Source: Tyzzerella sp. An114
GTDB taxonomy: Bacteria; Bacillota; Clostridia; Lachnospirales; Anaerotignaceae
Direction: 5' to 3'
Assembly (NCBI RefSeq): GCF_002161055.1
Contig: NZ_NFLT01000002.1
Location: 186,001-250,000 of the forward strand
DNA length: 64,000 bases
The notes beneath the pieces were generated by a model, which made no database searches, was not told the origin of the DNA, and was given only the letters and a program-made list of their open reading frames with translations. The position numbers and the translations under genes are program-made. Every line of letters starts with the position of its first letter. The first letter of the stretch is position 1. This document shows, one piece after another, positions 37,537-45,431 of the stretch.

Positions 37537-38076
37537 AGGTTCTACAAAAGGTATACCAAAATATTCAGTAAGGGCTCTTACAATAGTTTTTGCTATTTTA
37601 TCAATATTTTCTTTTATAAATTTTTCGTCTTCTGGATTGTCATGATATGCTATTTCTATTAATACTGCTGGTGCAACTGTTCTTCTAAGTTCTCTTAAAG
37701 TGTTTGTTGGTACAGCTTTTACATCTTCTGGGTTTGGATATATATCTTTAAAATTTTCTGCTAATATATCAGCAAAAAATTCTCCAGGAACACTGGTGTA
37801 CCAATAATACACATCTGTTCCACGAAGTTTCCCAGCAAGACTTTCCGGTGAGGCATTTGAATGTAGGGCAAGATGAAGGTCATAGTTATCGCTGTTAGAC
37901 TCATTTATAACCTCCGTCAAAGTCATGTCAGGTCTGTTTCTTGTGTATTCAATTCCACTTGCCTCTAAATATGGTATCATAGCATCAGCTACAAGGTTCA
38001 TGTACTCTTCCTCACTGCCTCCACTTAGATATTTATTAAATTCTTGTAATGAAGGACTTAAATATATTTTTGGCAT
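37525..38076 (-). CDS. N-acetylmuramoyl-L-alanine amidase (Amidase_3)
   Basis: 183 residues comprising just the catalytic domain: L-S-P-S-L-Q at the start (where zinc His normally lies in V-D-P-G-H-G, here changed), L-H-L-A-L-H-S-N-A near 75 with the metal His, and V-L-I-E-I-A-Y-H-D-N near 148 with the catalytic Glu. No signal peptide. In Bacillus, similar leaderless amidases (CwlC, CwlH) are made in the mother cell under sigma-K and lyse it to free the spore. Its position next to sigK is suggestive only. Confidence 0.8.
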   Translation of the reverse strand: MPKIYLSPSLQEFNKYLSGGSEEEYMNLVADAMIPYLEASGIEYTRNRPDMTLTEVINESNSDNYDLHLALHSNASPESLAGKLRGTDVYYWYTSVPGEFFADILAENFKDIYPNPEDVKAVPTNTLRELRRTVAPAVLIEIAYHDNPEDEKFIKENIDKIAKTIVRALTEYFGIPFVEPKKS

Positions 38077-38173
38077 ATTATAGACCTCTTTTAAGTATGA
38101 TTTAAAATATAATATGATTTAAAATTTATTTTGTTTCCTCATTGTTTAAATATTTTTTAAAATTTTAATATAT

Positions 38174-38201
38174 CATATTTTTGTTTTATATCTAATATAA
38201 T
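38174..38201 (+). promoter_or_regulatory. Possible sigma-E-type promoter of sigK
   Basis: CATATT (38174-38179) and AATATAAT (38194-38201) separated by 14 bases resemble the sigma-E pattern (-35 around CATATT, -10 CATACAAT). The embedded TATAAT could also serve SigA. A ribosome site GGAGG lies before ATG 38264. Confidence 0.4.
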
Positions 38202-38263
38202 ATTAATCAAGGCGGATTATATAAAGCAGGTTTGTGCTACATAATTTGTTATGGAGGTTTTTT

Positions 38264-38578
38264 ATGCTTGCTTTCTTGAATTTTTATTATATGTTCGCCT
38301 ATGTTTCAGGAAGAAATTTATTTGATAAACCTTTAAATCCAAAGGAAGAAAAATATTATATAGAGGAATACGAAAAAGGAAGCGTTGAGGCTAAAAATAT
38401 TCTTATAGAAAAAAACCTTAGACTTGTGGCACATATAGCTAAAAAATATTCTTCTAACTGTCGTGATAGTGAAGATTTGATTTCAATAGGCACAATAGGT
38501 CTTATAAAAGCTGTATCATCATACAATAGCGGTAAAAATGTTAAACTTGCAACCTATGCTGCAAAGTGTATTGATAAT
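38264..38578 (+). CDS. sigK: sigK 5' part (interrupted by the element)
   Basis: Encodes the first 105 residues of the late mother-cell sigma factor. A 12-residue hydrophobic leader, possibly a short pro-sequence, is followed by Y-V-S-G-R-N-L-F-D-K-P-L, the start of region 2, and the core N-L-R-L-V-A-H-I-A-K-K-Y, D-L-I-S-I-G-T-I-G-L-I-K and L-A-T-Y-A-A-K-C-I-D-N. ATG 38264 follows GGAGG. After Asn (AAT at 38576) the reading frame enters foreign DNA and ends at 38710 after 44 unrelated residues. The missing half lies 19.5 kb away at 58107-58461 in the same orientation. Joining at the shared AATG gives C-I-D-N-E-I-L-M-Y-L-R, the normal sigma-K sequence. Confidence 0.93.
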
Positions 38579-38601
38579 GCTATCCTCTCACAGATGCGTT
38601 T
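38554..38601. other. attL of the sigK element
   Basis: Left junction. Host half-site GTGTATTGAT is followed by the crossover dinucleotide AA (38576-38577), then a 24-base element arm from 38578, TGCTATCCTC...ATGCGTTT. The first 10 bases are the exact reverse complement of the right-end arm. Confidence 0.88.
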
Positions 38602-39198
38602 ATGGTTCCAAACCAGTACCCCCATAGCAGAAAAGAACCCAAATGGCGTATTCTGGCACAGGTTTTCGAGAATACATACATCCTTTGTTCCACTTCGGAA
38701 GGCTATGTGAGGTATGCACCGATGTATATCCATAGTTTCCGACTGATAGCCCCTCGTAAGCTCTTGGAAGCCCAGTTATTCAATCAGCAGTATCAGAATT
38801 ATGAAGATATACCGAATGTGCAGGATAGACTTCGCTGGTGCCGTCATCACATGGGGCTGATGCAGAAAGAAGTTGCCGAGCTAATTGGCATAACCAGAGG
38901 TCATTACATAGATTTTGAAGTGGGTTGTGTAGATCACTATCCGAAAGAAATCGTGGACAAGCTGGCAGAACTCTATCAAGTTCCGGTAGATGACCTTTTA
39001 GATGATTACAATCGCTTCTTATATAAAGGGCAAGGGAAAATGATACGAGAATATCGTGAAAGCCTTGGGTTGAAGAAAAAGCAGTTTGCCCGGTTGATAA
39101 AACTTGATCCGGGAACACTCAGGTGCTGGGAGAATGATGAAAAGCAAATGTTCAAGGTTTCTTGGGAGAAATATTTCAAAGACATCATAAAGGTATAG
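38602..39198 (+). CDS. Double helix-turn-helix (XRE-type) regulator at the element's left end
   Basis: Up to 198 residues. Two HTH units are visible: W-C-R-H-H-M-G-L-M-Q-K-E-V-A-E-L-I-G-I-T (about 78-97) and Y-R-E-S-L-G-L-K-K-K-Q-F-A-R-L-I (about 150-165), each preceding a D/E-rich helix. Probable control protein of the element. The start is uncertain: no ribosome site precedes ATG 38602, and a shorter start near 38708 (GTG) or 38720 (ATG) is possible. The frame is open leftwards to the att core at 38578. In the excised circle it is continuous with the recombinase frame, making an 815-codon joint reading frame. Confidence 0.65.
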   Translation: MVPNQYPHSRKEPKWRILAQVFENTYILCSTSEGYVRYAPMYIHSFRLIAPRKLLEAQLFNQQYQNYEDIPNVQDRLRWCRHHMGLMQKEVAELIGITRGHYIDFEVGCVDHYPKEIVDKLAELYQVPVDDLLDDYNRFLYKGQGKMIREYRESLGLKKKQFARLIKLDPGTLRCWENDEKQMFKVSWEKYFKDIIKV

Positions 39199-39200
39199 AA

Positions 39201-39246
39201 AAAAGCAGGTGTTCAAACTTACAGAGTTTGCGCACCTGCTTTCTCT
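39201..39246. terminator. Terminator after the HTH gene
   Basis: AAAGCAGGTG / CACCTGCTTT stem with a 21-base loop and a following TCT-rich run. It overlaps the end of the minus-strand small gene. Confidence 0.65.
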
Positions 39247-39443
39247 ATGGATGCGGATTTGATAACCGCATCCAATAGCTGTACCTTCTGTTCGGAAGGA
39301 CAATTCAGTTTTTTAATATGCTGATTGACCATATCTGCGTGGACACCGGCAACACGTTCTGCCAATTCACGCTGACCTTCTATGGTTTTTGGATAATGGA
39401 CAATTACATTGATTGGAGCACTCTTTCTTGCGATACCACGCAC
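39219..39443 (-). CDS. Small conserved mobile-element protein
   Basis: 74 residues with R-K-S-A-P-I-N-V-I-V-H-Y-P-K-T near the N-terminus and H-A-D-M-V-N-Q-H-I-K-K-L in the middle. I recognise this type as a recurrent small protein of unknown function in Clostridia mobilizable and conjugative elements. GTG at 39443 has GAGGGAG immediately upstream (tight spacing). Not assigned a role. Confidence 0.55.
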   Translation of the reverse strand: MRGIARKSAPINVIVHYPKTIEGQRELAERVAGVHADMVNQHIKKLNCPSEQKVQLLDAVIKSASIEKAGAQTL

Positions 39444-39514
39444 CTCCCTCGGTATTTCAGTCTATGAGAGAGAAGTTGTCCGCTATTCCCAACTTATAGT
39501 GCCTGTTTTCCTGC

Positions 39515-39542
39515 TTCAAAAGATGGCATTTTCTGCTATAAT
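39515..39542 (+). promoter_or_regulatory. Extended -10 promoter of the STAND cassette
   Basis: TGCTATAAT at 39534-39542 is an extended -10 element; a weak -35 TTCAAA lies 16 bases upstream. It lies outside (upstream of) the left TTGAG repeat, so transcription enters the cassette through the repeat. Confidence 0.6.
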
Positions 39543-39604
39543 ATTGTTGGGGTACTGCGTAACTTCTTTTGTGGTATCATCTTATCAAGAATCTTTCAAA
39601 GGTT

Positions 39605-39633
39605 CATTGAGCGCCGATTGAGCGCAAATTGAC
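39605..39633 (+). repeat. Left cassette-boundary repeat (three phased TTGAG units)
   Basis: Three TTGA(G/C) units start at 39607, 39618 and 39629, exactly 11 bases apart. The 29-base block is repeated in inverted orientation at 43210-43239 with 24 of 29 positions identical. It lies between the promoter at 39537 and the ribosome site of the STAND gene. Confidence 0.8.
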
Positions 39634-39657
39634 TATTTTCAGGAAGGAGGGCTGGCT

Positions 39658-41970
39658 ATGGAATATTTAGATTTCAGTTCAGTCATTACCACCATTCGTA
39701 AATATATCAGTGATGCTCATAACATGAATCAGATTGATATGATGTATCAGTTGTTTGTCAGTTTCTTAAACTCGGAAGAATCAAAAGACTTTGATTTTGA
39801 TAATGGTTTGGTCTGCCGTTGGTTTAATGGTCAGGCAAAAATCAGCCCTCGCATCACCGGATATTATATGAACAATCACAAACGTAATCTCCTTGCAGCG
39901 GATATGCACAGGAATGTACTTCCGTTGATGTATGACGGTGCTATGGCGGTGCAGGAAGTCTATAATATTCTGGTGCAGGATACAACTATATCCGATAAAG
40001 CCAAGGAGCAGCTTCTCCAGAATTATCCTTGTGAAACAGAAAAGGATGAAGCAAGATTCCTTACTGCTGCATTGTGCTTTGGCATGGAACGTTCCTTTGT
40101 GAAGCGTGACTCCAATACCAAGCAGCTGTTGTCTGCAGGAACCCTTTCGCCTGTCGTGAAAGACTTTGTATATGATGGTGGGGTTCCTAAGCCTTGCCGT
40201 CATTTCTGTGGACGAGACGATGAACTTGCCACACTGCATCATTTGCTGTGCGACCACGGAAAAGTTTTTCTCCAGGGCATTGCCGGCATTGGAAAAAGTG
40301 AACTGGCGAAAGCCTATGCGAAACAGCACAACAAAGAATATACCAATATTCTCTACCTTGCTTACACCGGAGATCTGAAGCAGGATATTATTGATATGGA
40401 TTTTGCAGATGATCTGCCAAATGACGATGATGAAGAACGCTTTCGCAAACACAACCGTTTTCTGCGCACTTTAAAAGATGATACGTTGTTTATTATTGAT
40501 AATTTCAATGTTACCGCTACGCAGGATGGATTGCTGTCGGTTGTGATGAAATATCGTTGCCGTATTTTGTTTACCACACGCAGCCGTTTTAACAATTATA
40601 CTTCCATGACTCTGGAAGAGATTTCAGATACCGAAGCGTTAGTTGGTTTGATGGGCTGCTTCTACTCCGAAGCAGAAAAATACCGACCTGTTTTGGAACA
40701 AATCATCCAAACTGTTCACAGTCATACTTTGGCGGTAGAAATGTCAGCCCGTTTGTTGGAATCCGGAATTATGGAGCCGATGCTCTTGTTAAATAAGTTG
40801 AAAGAAGAAAAAGTTGCTCTGGATGCCACCGATACGATTGGCATTACCAAGGATGGAAAAAGTCAAAAGGCAACCTACTATCATCATATCCGCACCTTGT
40901 TTTCTCTGTACCATTTATCAGATACCGAAACAGAGGTTATGAGAAGTCTTTCCTTGCTTCCGGTTACCGGTATCAGCGGCAGGTTGTTTGCTCATTGGCT
41001 GAAATTGCGTGACATGAATACAGTTAATGATTTGATTGAAAAAGGCTTTGTGCAGGCAATGGAAGGTCATGTAATTGCTTTACATCCGATGGTGCAGGAA
41101 GTGGCAGTTGAAGAAATCAAGCCGTCCGTTACTACTTGCCGTACTTTACTTAATAGCTTACAGCAGATTTGCCTGCGTAACGGAGAAGAAGTTTCCTATT
41201 ATAAGCAGTTGTTCCAGACCATTGAAACCATTATCAATCTGATTGATAACGATGATATGCCATTTTATCTGAGCTTTGCGGAGGATGTGTTCCCGTATAT
41301 GGAAAAATTTCATTATGTTCAGGGAATGGAGCTAGTGCTGAAGCATCTTACGGAACTTCTGAAGGATGATGCAGTTGGTTCAATATCGGATCGTGCCTTA
41401 CTGATGGACTACCGTGCGTGTTGTGAAAAGAAACCAGATAAAGCAATCAAGCTGGAAAAGGATGCTATTGCCATGCTTACCGAGATTAATTCGGATAACG
41501 CACTTCTGGCTGCTAACCTCCATGCCAATCTTGGTAGTATGTATCGTCAGTCTGGAAAGCATGAACTGGCAAAGCAGCATATGGAGCAAGGAATCCAACT
41601 GCTGGAGCAGTTCGGACTTGTGCCTTATCATGACAGCATCCCTCAGATTACGAACTATGCGGTATTGCTTACTGAAATGGGACAACCGGATATGGGACTT
41701 TCTGCTTTAAGAAAATTGTCCCGTGTAATCCGTGAGTATAATTCAGATCAGACCATCGATTATGCCACTGTTCAGGAAGCGCTGGGAAATATCTGCCTGA
41801 CCATCGGAGAAGTTCAGCAAGCAACCACACATTTTCAGAAAGCTATGACAGTCTATGAAATAGTGTTTGAAGCGGAGCCGGAAATGATAGAAGCGAAGAA
41901 ACAAGCATTGCTTGGAACTTATGCGCAGGCAGGAGTTTATTTGGCACAACAGTTGTTAGAGAAAAAATGA
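39658..41970 (+). CDS. STAND NTPase with TPR sensor domain (NB-ARC type)
   Basis: 770 residues. An N-terminal helical effector/adaptor region of about 170 residues (not recognised) is followed by an NTPase core with Walker A G-I-A-G-I-G-K-S (207-214), Walker B L-F-I-I-D (277-281) and sensor L-F-T-T-R-S-R near 302. Then come winged-helix/linker helices (S-H-T-L-A-V-E-M-S-A-R near 360) and C-terminal TPR-like repeats (about 600-765). STAND proteins are ligand-triggered switches, used as antiphage sensors and as transcription regulators. Start ATG after GGAAGGAGG. Translation is nearly coupled to the next gene (13-base gap). It sits in an accessory slot of the element bounded by inverted repeats, which suggests a defence or stability cassette (inference). 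Confidence 0.75.
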   Translation: MEYLDFSSVITTIRKYISDAHNMNQIDMMYQLFVSFLNSEESKDFDFDNGLVCRWFNGQAKISPRITGYYMNNHKRNLLAADMHRNVLPLMYDGAMAVQEVYNILVQDTTISDKAKEQLLQNYPCETEKDEARFLTAALCFGMERSFVKRDSNTKQLLSAGTLSPVVKDFVYDGGVPKPCRHFCGRDDELATLHHLLCDHGKVFLQGIAGIGKSELAKAYAKQHNKEYTNILYLAYTGDLKQDIIDMDFADDLPNDDDEERFRKHNRFLRTLKDDTLFIIDNFNVTATQDGLLSVVMKYRCRILFTTRSRFNNYTSMTLEEISDTEALVGLMGCFYSEAEKYRPVLEQIIQTVHSHTLAVEMSARLLESGIMEPMLLLNKLKEEKVALDATDTIGITKDGKSQKATYYHHIRTLFSLYHLSDTETEVMRSLSLLPVTGISGRLFAHWLKLRDMNTVNDLIEKGFVQAMEGHVIALHPMVQEVAVEEIKPSVTTCRTLLNSLQQICLRNGEEVSYYKQLFQTIETIINLIDNDDMPFYLSFAEDVFPYMEKFHYVQGMELVLKHLTELLKDDAVGSISDRALLMDYRACCEKKPDKAIKLEKDAIAMLTEINSDNALLAANLHANLGSMYRQSGKHELAKQHMEQGIQLLEQFGLVPYHDSIPQITNYAVLLTEMGQPDMGLSALRKLSRVIREYNSDQTIDYATVQEALGNICLTIGEVQQATTHFQKAMTVYEIVFEAEPEMIEAKKQALLGTYAQAGVYLAQQLLEKK

Positions 41971-41983
41971 ATTGAGGATAGTT

Positions 41984-43165
41984 ATGGAACCGGAACTTTT
42001 TCTTTTGGAAATGGCAGAGTCAGAAGAATGCAACAAAATAATGTATAAACGATTAGCGATTCATAAGTATATTGGACTCTATTATGCAATGAAACGTGAA
42101 CGAGGCGTTATTGATCCGTTCATGATTCCATTTAGAGATTTCGTAAAAACGAAAATAGCAGAGAATGGAATTGACATAGATGAGCTGATGAAATATATGA
42201 TTGAGAATGATCAATCGAATTGTGCTTTATTCGCTGCTACTACTATGTTTAAACCAAAGAAAGAATTATCTTCAGATGCTTATTACAACGCCATTGCAAA
42301 ATACAAAATAATAACGCCATTTGTTGATGATATAGATATGAATAAGGTTGCGTTAATTGTTGTTTCTTTTGTTTTTGATAATTTATATCCCAGCAAGATT
42401 GATATTACTGACGTTGTCGGCAAAGAAGAATTTGCTTATCCAATCAATCAATATGGATTGACAAAGGTAAATGGGGCTATCTTCAAAAAAGATGGTTTGA
42501 TTTTTGATGGTAAAGGATATTTCTATAACTATTTTACGAATAAAACTATGCTTGATCCTTTTGATACCATGGTTGGGTTTGCAAGAATAATTCATGATGA
42601 TACATCGGATTGTGATATTTTGTATCGTTTGGATGAAAGACTGGCTATGCCGGCTGCTGAGTATTATGACTATACAGGAGTAGCATTTGAAAAATTCTAT
42701 GGTCCACAATTCAAATTTAATGGTAGTAGCCTAACTGGTACTAAAACAGTTATTGTTCATATTGATAGTGACACGATGGCAAAGCTTCTTATGGTTATAA
42801 AAAAAGGTGAGGATCAAAATACAAACGAAGAGTTTTGGCATATTGAAATCGAAGCATTGCCATATAAAGAAAACGGATCTGGTCATGTGATTACAACATT
42901 TTTGCATGGAATGTATTATCCTCGGAGAGAAGTTTTCACGCATATTGATTATACAAAGAATCAATATAGTGGAACAGACTATATTCAGAAATATGCTGAT
43001 AGCGTAGATGGAATGCCGATCGATCAATATACCGCTACCAGAGATTTGCATTATAAAATATGGTGTATCGAAAATGGTGAATTTTCACGTGATACTTGGT
43101 ATAAGTTGATGATTGTATCTTTGGGGACAAAATATCAAAAACTTCTTAATGAAATCTTATCTTAG
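41984..43165 (+). CDS. Unrecognised 393-residue partner of the STAND NTPase
   Basis: I do not recognise this family. The protein is soluble, without a signal peptide or membrane helix. The first 130 residues look helical. A beta-rich middle (I-F-K-K-D-G-L-I-F-D-G-K-G-Y-F-Y-N-Y-F near 170, then I-I-H-D-D-T) is followed by a C-terminal domain with H-V-I-T-T-F-L-H-G-M-Y-Y-P near 305. No nuclease, TIR or protease motif is evident. ATG at 41984 has GAGGA nine bases upstream. It is markedly more AT-rich than its neighbours in the element, which suggests separate acquisition. It lies in one transcription unit with the STAND gene, ending at a terminator just inside the right repeat. Effector, substrate or modulator roles are all possible. 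Confidence 0.6.
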   Translation: MEPELFLLEMAESEECNKIMYKRLAIHKYIGLYYAMKRERGVIDPFMIPFRDFVKTKIAENGIDIDELMKYMIENDQSNCALFAATTMFKPKKELSSDAYYNAIAKYKIITPFVDDIDMNKVALIVVSFVFDNLYPSKIDITDVVGKEEFAYPINQYGLTKVNGAIFKKDGLIFDGKGYFYNYFTNKTMLDPFDTMVGFARIIHDDTSDCDILYRLDERLAMPAAEYYDYTGVAFEKFYGPQFKFNGSSLTGTKTVIVHIDSDTMAKLLMVIKKGEDQNTNEEFWHIEIEALPYKENGSGHVITTFLHGMYYPRREVFTHIDYTKNQYSGTDYIQKYADSVDGMPIDQYTATRDLHYKIWCIENGEFSRDTWYKLMIVSLGTKYQKLLNEILS

Positions 43166-43172
43166 ATATGTA

Positions 43173-43209
43173 GCAGTCATGCACTATGGTGTGTGGCTGC
43201 TTTCTTTTT
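43173..43209 (+). terminator. Terminator of the STAND cassette
   Basis: GCAGTCATGCAC / GTGTGTGGCTGC stem (two G-U pairs), then TTTCTTTTT. It ends exactly at the right-hand repeat. Confidence 0.8.
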
Positions 43210-43239
43210 GCTCAATTTTCGCTCAATCCACACTCAATG
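43210..43239 (-). repeat. Right cassette-boundary repeat (inverted, three phased TTGAG units)
   Basis: On the minus strand TTGAG units lie 11 bases apart (CTCAA at 43211, 43222 and 43233 on the plus strand). Inverted partner of 39605-39633. Confidence 0.8.
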
Positions 43240-43344
43240 TGTTTTATGCCTTCTTTCAGTAGAATGAAATTGCAATAAAAACAGCACCAAATTAGAAAAA
43301 CTGGTGCCAATTCAAAGCAAATCTACTGAAAGGGGGCATTTTTT

Positions 43345-43383
43345 ATGAACGCAAACAAGCACAAGGAGGTACAGAGCAAATGA
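43345..43383 (+). CDS. 12-codon upstream ORF coupled to parM
   Basis: ATG 43345 has GGGGG upstream. The peptide M-N-A-N-K-H-K-E-V-Q-S-K ends in TGA overlapping the parM start (ATGA). It probably couples or adjusts parM translation; its own stretch contains the parM ribosome site AAGGAGG. Confidence 0.4.
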   Translation: MNANKHKEVQSK

Positions 43384-44297
43384 GAGAACTGAATAACATC
43401 AAAATCATTGCCGTGGATCATGGCTACGGCAACATCAAGACAGCAAACACAGTTACCCATACCGGAGTGGCAGCTTATGAAACCGAACCGATTTTTTCCG
43501 GAAACATTCTGGAATATGGCGGTATCTATTACCGCATCGGGGAAGGTCATAAGGAATTTATCGCAGATAAAGCCATGGACGAGGACTACTACATTTTGAC
43601 CCTTATGGCAGTTGCCAGAGAGTTGAATGTGTACGGCATCCGTGAAGCAGATGTTCATCTGGCTGCTAGGTTGCCGCTGACCTGGATTCGTAAACAGCGT
43701 GAAGATTTCCGAAACTATCTGCTCCGTAATAAGGATGTGGATTTCCGCTTCAACGGCAAAGACTACCATATCTGTTTTGTTGGATGCAGTCTGTTCCCGC
43801 AGGGATACCCTGCTATTGTCAGCCGTTTGGGAGATTTCAAAGGAACCAATCTTCTGGCAGACATCGGAAACGGTACCCTGAACATTTTGTATATCAATAA
43901 CAAAAAGGCTATAGAGAGCCGTTGTTGGACAGAAAAGTTCGGTGTCAATCAATGTATGATTGCCGCTAAGAATGCGGTACTGGACAGCTTCGGCGTGAAA
44001 ATCGAAGAATCTACCGTTGAGCAGGTGCTTCGTTTCGGAACTGCTGACATCAGCAAGCCGTATCTGGACTGTATTACTTCCGTAGCTAAACGTTATGTGG
44101 CTGATATTTTCGCTACACTTCGCCGCTATGAATACAATCCGGATCTGATGCGACTGTATATCGTTGGTGGTGGCGGCTGTCTGATTAAGCACTTCGGGTA
44201 GTATGATGAAAGCCGAGTGACCATTCTGGATGATATTTGTGCAACAGCCAAAGGTTATGAATATCTCGCCTTTGCCAGCCTTCGCAGGAAGGAGTAA
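43380..44297 (+). pseudogene. ParM/StbA-type plasmid segregation ATPase with in-frame TAG
   Basis: Actin-like ATPase that pushes plasmid copies apart. The N-terminal V-D-H-G-Y-G-N-I-K-T (phosphate 1), A-D-I-G-N-G-T-L-N near 160 (phosphate 2) and I-V-G-G-G-G-C near 262 are actin-fold motifs. The frame runs 273 codons to TAG at 44199-44201. It would continue without interruption for 31 more codons (Y-D-E-S-R-V-T-I-L-D-D-I ... R-R-K-E) to TAA at 44295. The lost C-terminus contains a conserved helix, so the gene is probably damaged, unless the stop is read through. ParR follows three bases later. Confidence 0.78.
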
Positions 44298-44300
44298 CCC

Positions 44301-44672
44301 ATGATCGAGAATATCCGCAGCACAAATCTACGTTTCAATTTGGAAAAGGACACCCAGAAACGAGCATGGCAGTATCTTCAGACTATGGACAAGCAACAAT
44401 TCAAATCCTACAGCAATGTGATTGCCGTAGCTCTGGTGGAATATTTTGACCGCTATTATCGCAGTCAGGATGATCCTTACTTTGAAACCAGAGAACGAGA
44501 AGAGCGATTTGTAAATCAGATTATTTCCTCTGTAGAAAGTGCTATGGAGAGAACACTTCCGGTATTTCTGGCAGGCTGTATGGCTGGGCTGTCACAAGCA
44601 TCTCATAACACAACTTCAGTTGTTCAGCAGGAACCGGATGCAGAGCTGGATTGGGATTTTCTTGGAGAATAA
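44301..44672 (+). CDS. ParR-like centromere-binding partner
   Basis: 123 residues beginning I-R-S-T-N-L-R-F-N-L-E-K-D-T-Q-K-R-A-W, a ribbon-helix-helix-like opening, followed by helices and an acidic C-terminus (D-A-E-L-D-W-D-F-L). Small proteins with this layout follow ParM in plasmids and mobile elements and bind the centromere while recruiting ParM through the C-terminus. Identity is inferred from position and layout. Confidence 0.6.
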   Translation: MIENIRSTNLRFNLEKDTQKRAWQYLQTMDKQQFKSYSNVIAVALVEYFDRYYRSQDDPYFETREREERFVNQIISSVESAMERTLPVFLAGCMAGLSQASHNTTSVVQQEPDAELDWDFLGE

Positions 44673-44711
44673 ATTTTCTCCAAGCTGATCCTACAGAAGG
44701 GAGGTGAACAC

Positions 44712-45431
44712 ATGACACGATTTCTGACACAGGATAGTTCGATACCGCCGTATATGGCATTTCCAAGATTTTTATTGGACAAAGATGGACTGAATGAAAC
44801 TGCCAAAATTCTTTATACGATTTTGCTCGACCGAGCAAGGCTGTCACAGAAAAATGATGGGTGGACGGATGAAAAAGGTCATGTGTTCATTTTCTTTCCT
44901 ATCAAGAATCTGGCAGAAGCCATGCACAAAAGCGAAATGTCCATTAAAACTGCGCTGATGGCTCTGGAAAAAGAAAATCTGATTGTACGAAAACGTCAGG
45001 GCGCAGGTTTCCCAAACCGAATCTATGTCAAATATCCACCGGAGTATCTGACGCAGATGGACAGAAATCTTTCTGTAAGACAGACAGAAAACTGTCCTAC
45101 TGATGGAAAGCAAACTGTCTCTGTGACAGACAGAAAACTGTCCAGTAGTAATAAAGAGAAGAACAATATAAAAAGAATAAATTCAGAGAGTAAGGATAAT
45201 CGTACCGCCTATGGTTCCTATCGAAATGTTTTCCTGACCACGGAGGAACTGTCAGCTTTACAAAGCGAAGTACCCCACTATCAGGAATACATTGAAAAGC
45301 TGTCCAGATATATGGTATCCAGCGGAAAGCAATATGCCAACCATGCAGCTACCATACGAAGCTGGGCGTTACAAGACCATCCTGCTCCTGTCATACGAAC
45401 CTATGAATGTAAGGAGGACGAAAGCCTATGA
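44712..45431 (+). CDS. RepA_N-type replication initiator
   Basis: 239 residues. The N-terminal replication-initiator region reads F-P-R-F-L-L-D-K-D-G-L-N-E-T-A-K-I-L-Y-T-I-L-L-D-R-A, followed by a winged-helix with L-A-E-A-M-H-K-S-E-M-S-I-K-T-A-L. This is the RepA_N family of low-GC plasmids and Tn4451/ICE-type elements. A linker of about 50 polar residues leads to a small C-terminal domain. It allows the excised element to replicate. The start codon is an ATG after GGGAGG. It overlaps the next gene's ATG by four bases. Confidence 0.8.
   Translation: MTRFLTQDSSIPPYMAFPRFLLDKDGLNETAKILYTILLDRARLSQKNDGWTDEKGHVFIFFPIKNLAEAMHKSEMSIKTALMALEKENLIVRKRQGAGFPNRIYVKYPPEYLTQMDRNLSVRQTENCPTDGKQTVSVTDRKLSSSNKEKNNIKRINSESKDNRTAYGSYRNVFLTTEELSALQSEVPHYQEYIEKLSRYMVSSGKQYANHAATIRSWALQDHPAPVIRTYECKEDESL

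Noticed and set aside
38264-38710. A shortened but functional sigma factor from the left half alone
   Set aside because: It lacks region 4 and ends in 44 residues read from element DNA; it cannot be a normal sigma factor.
43323-44192. Long minus-strand open frame opposite parM
   Set aside because: It is a mirror of the parM coding frame, with no ribosome site and no recognisable protein features.
44301-44672. Toxin-antitoxin pair with the neighbouring gene
   Set aside because: The order ParM then a small RHH-like protein fits a segregation pair; no toxin motif is seen.
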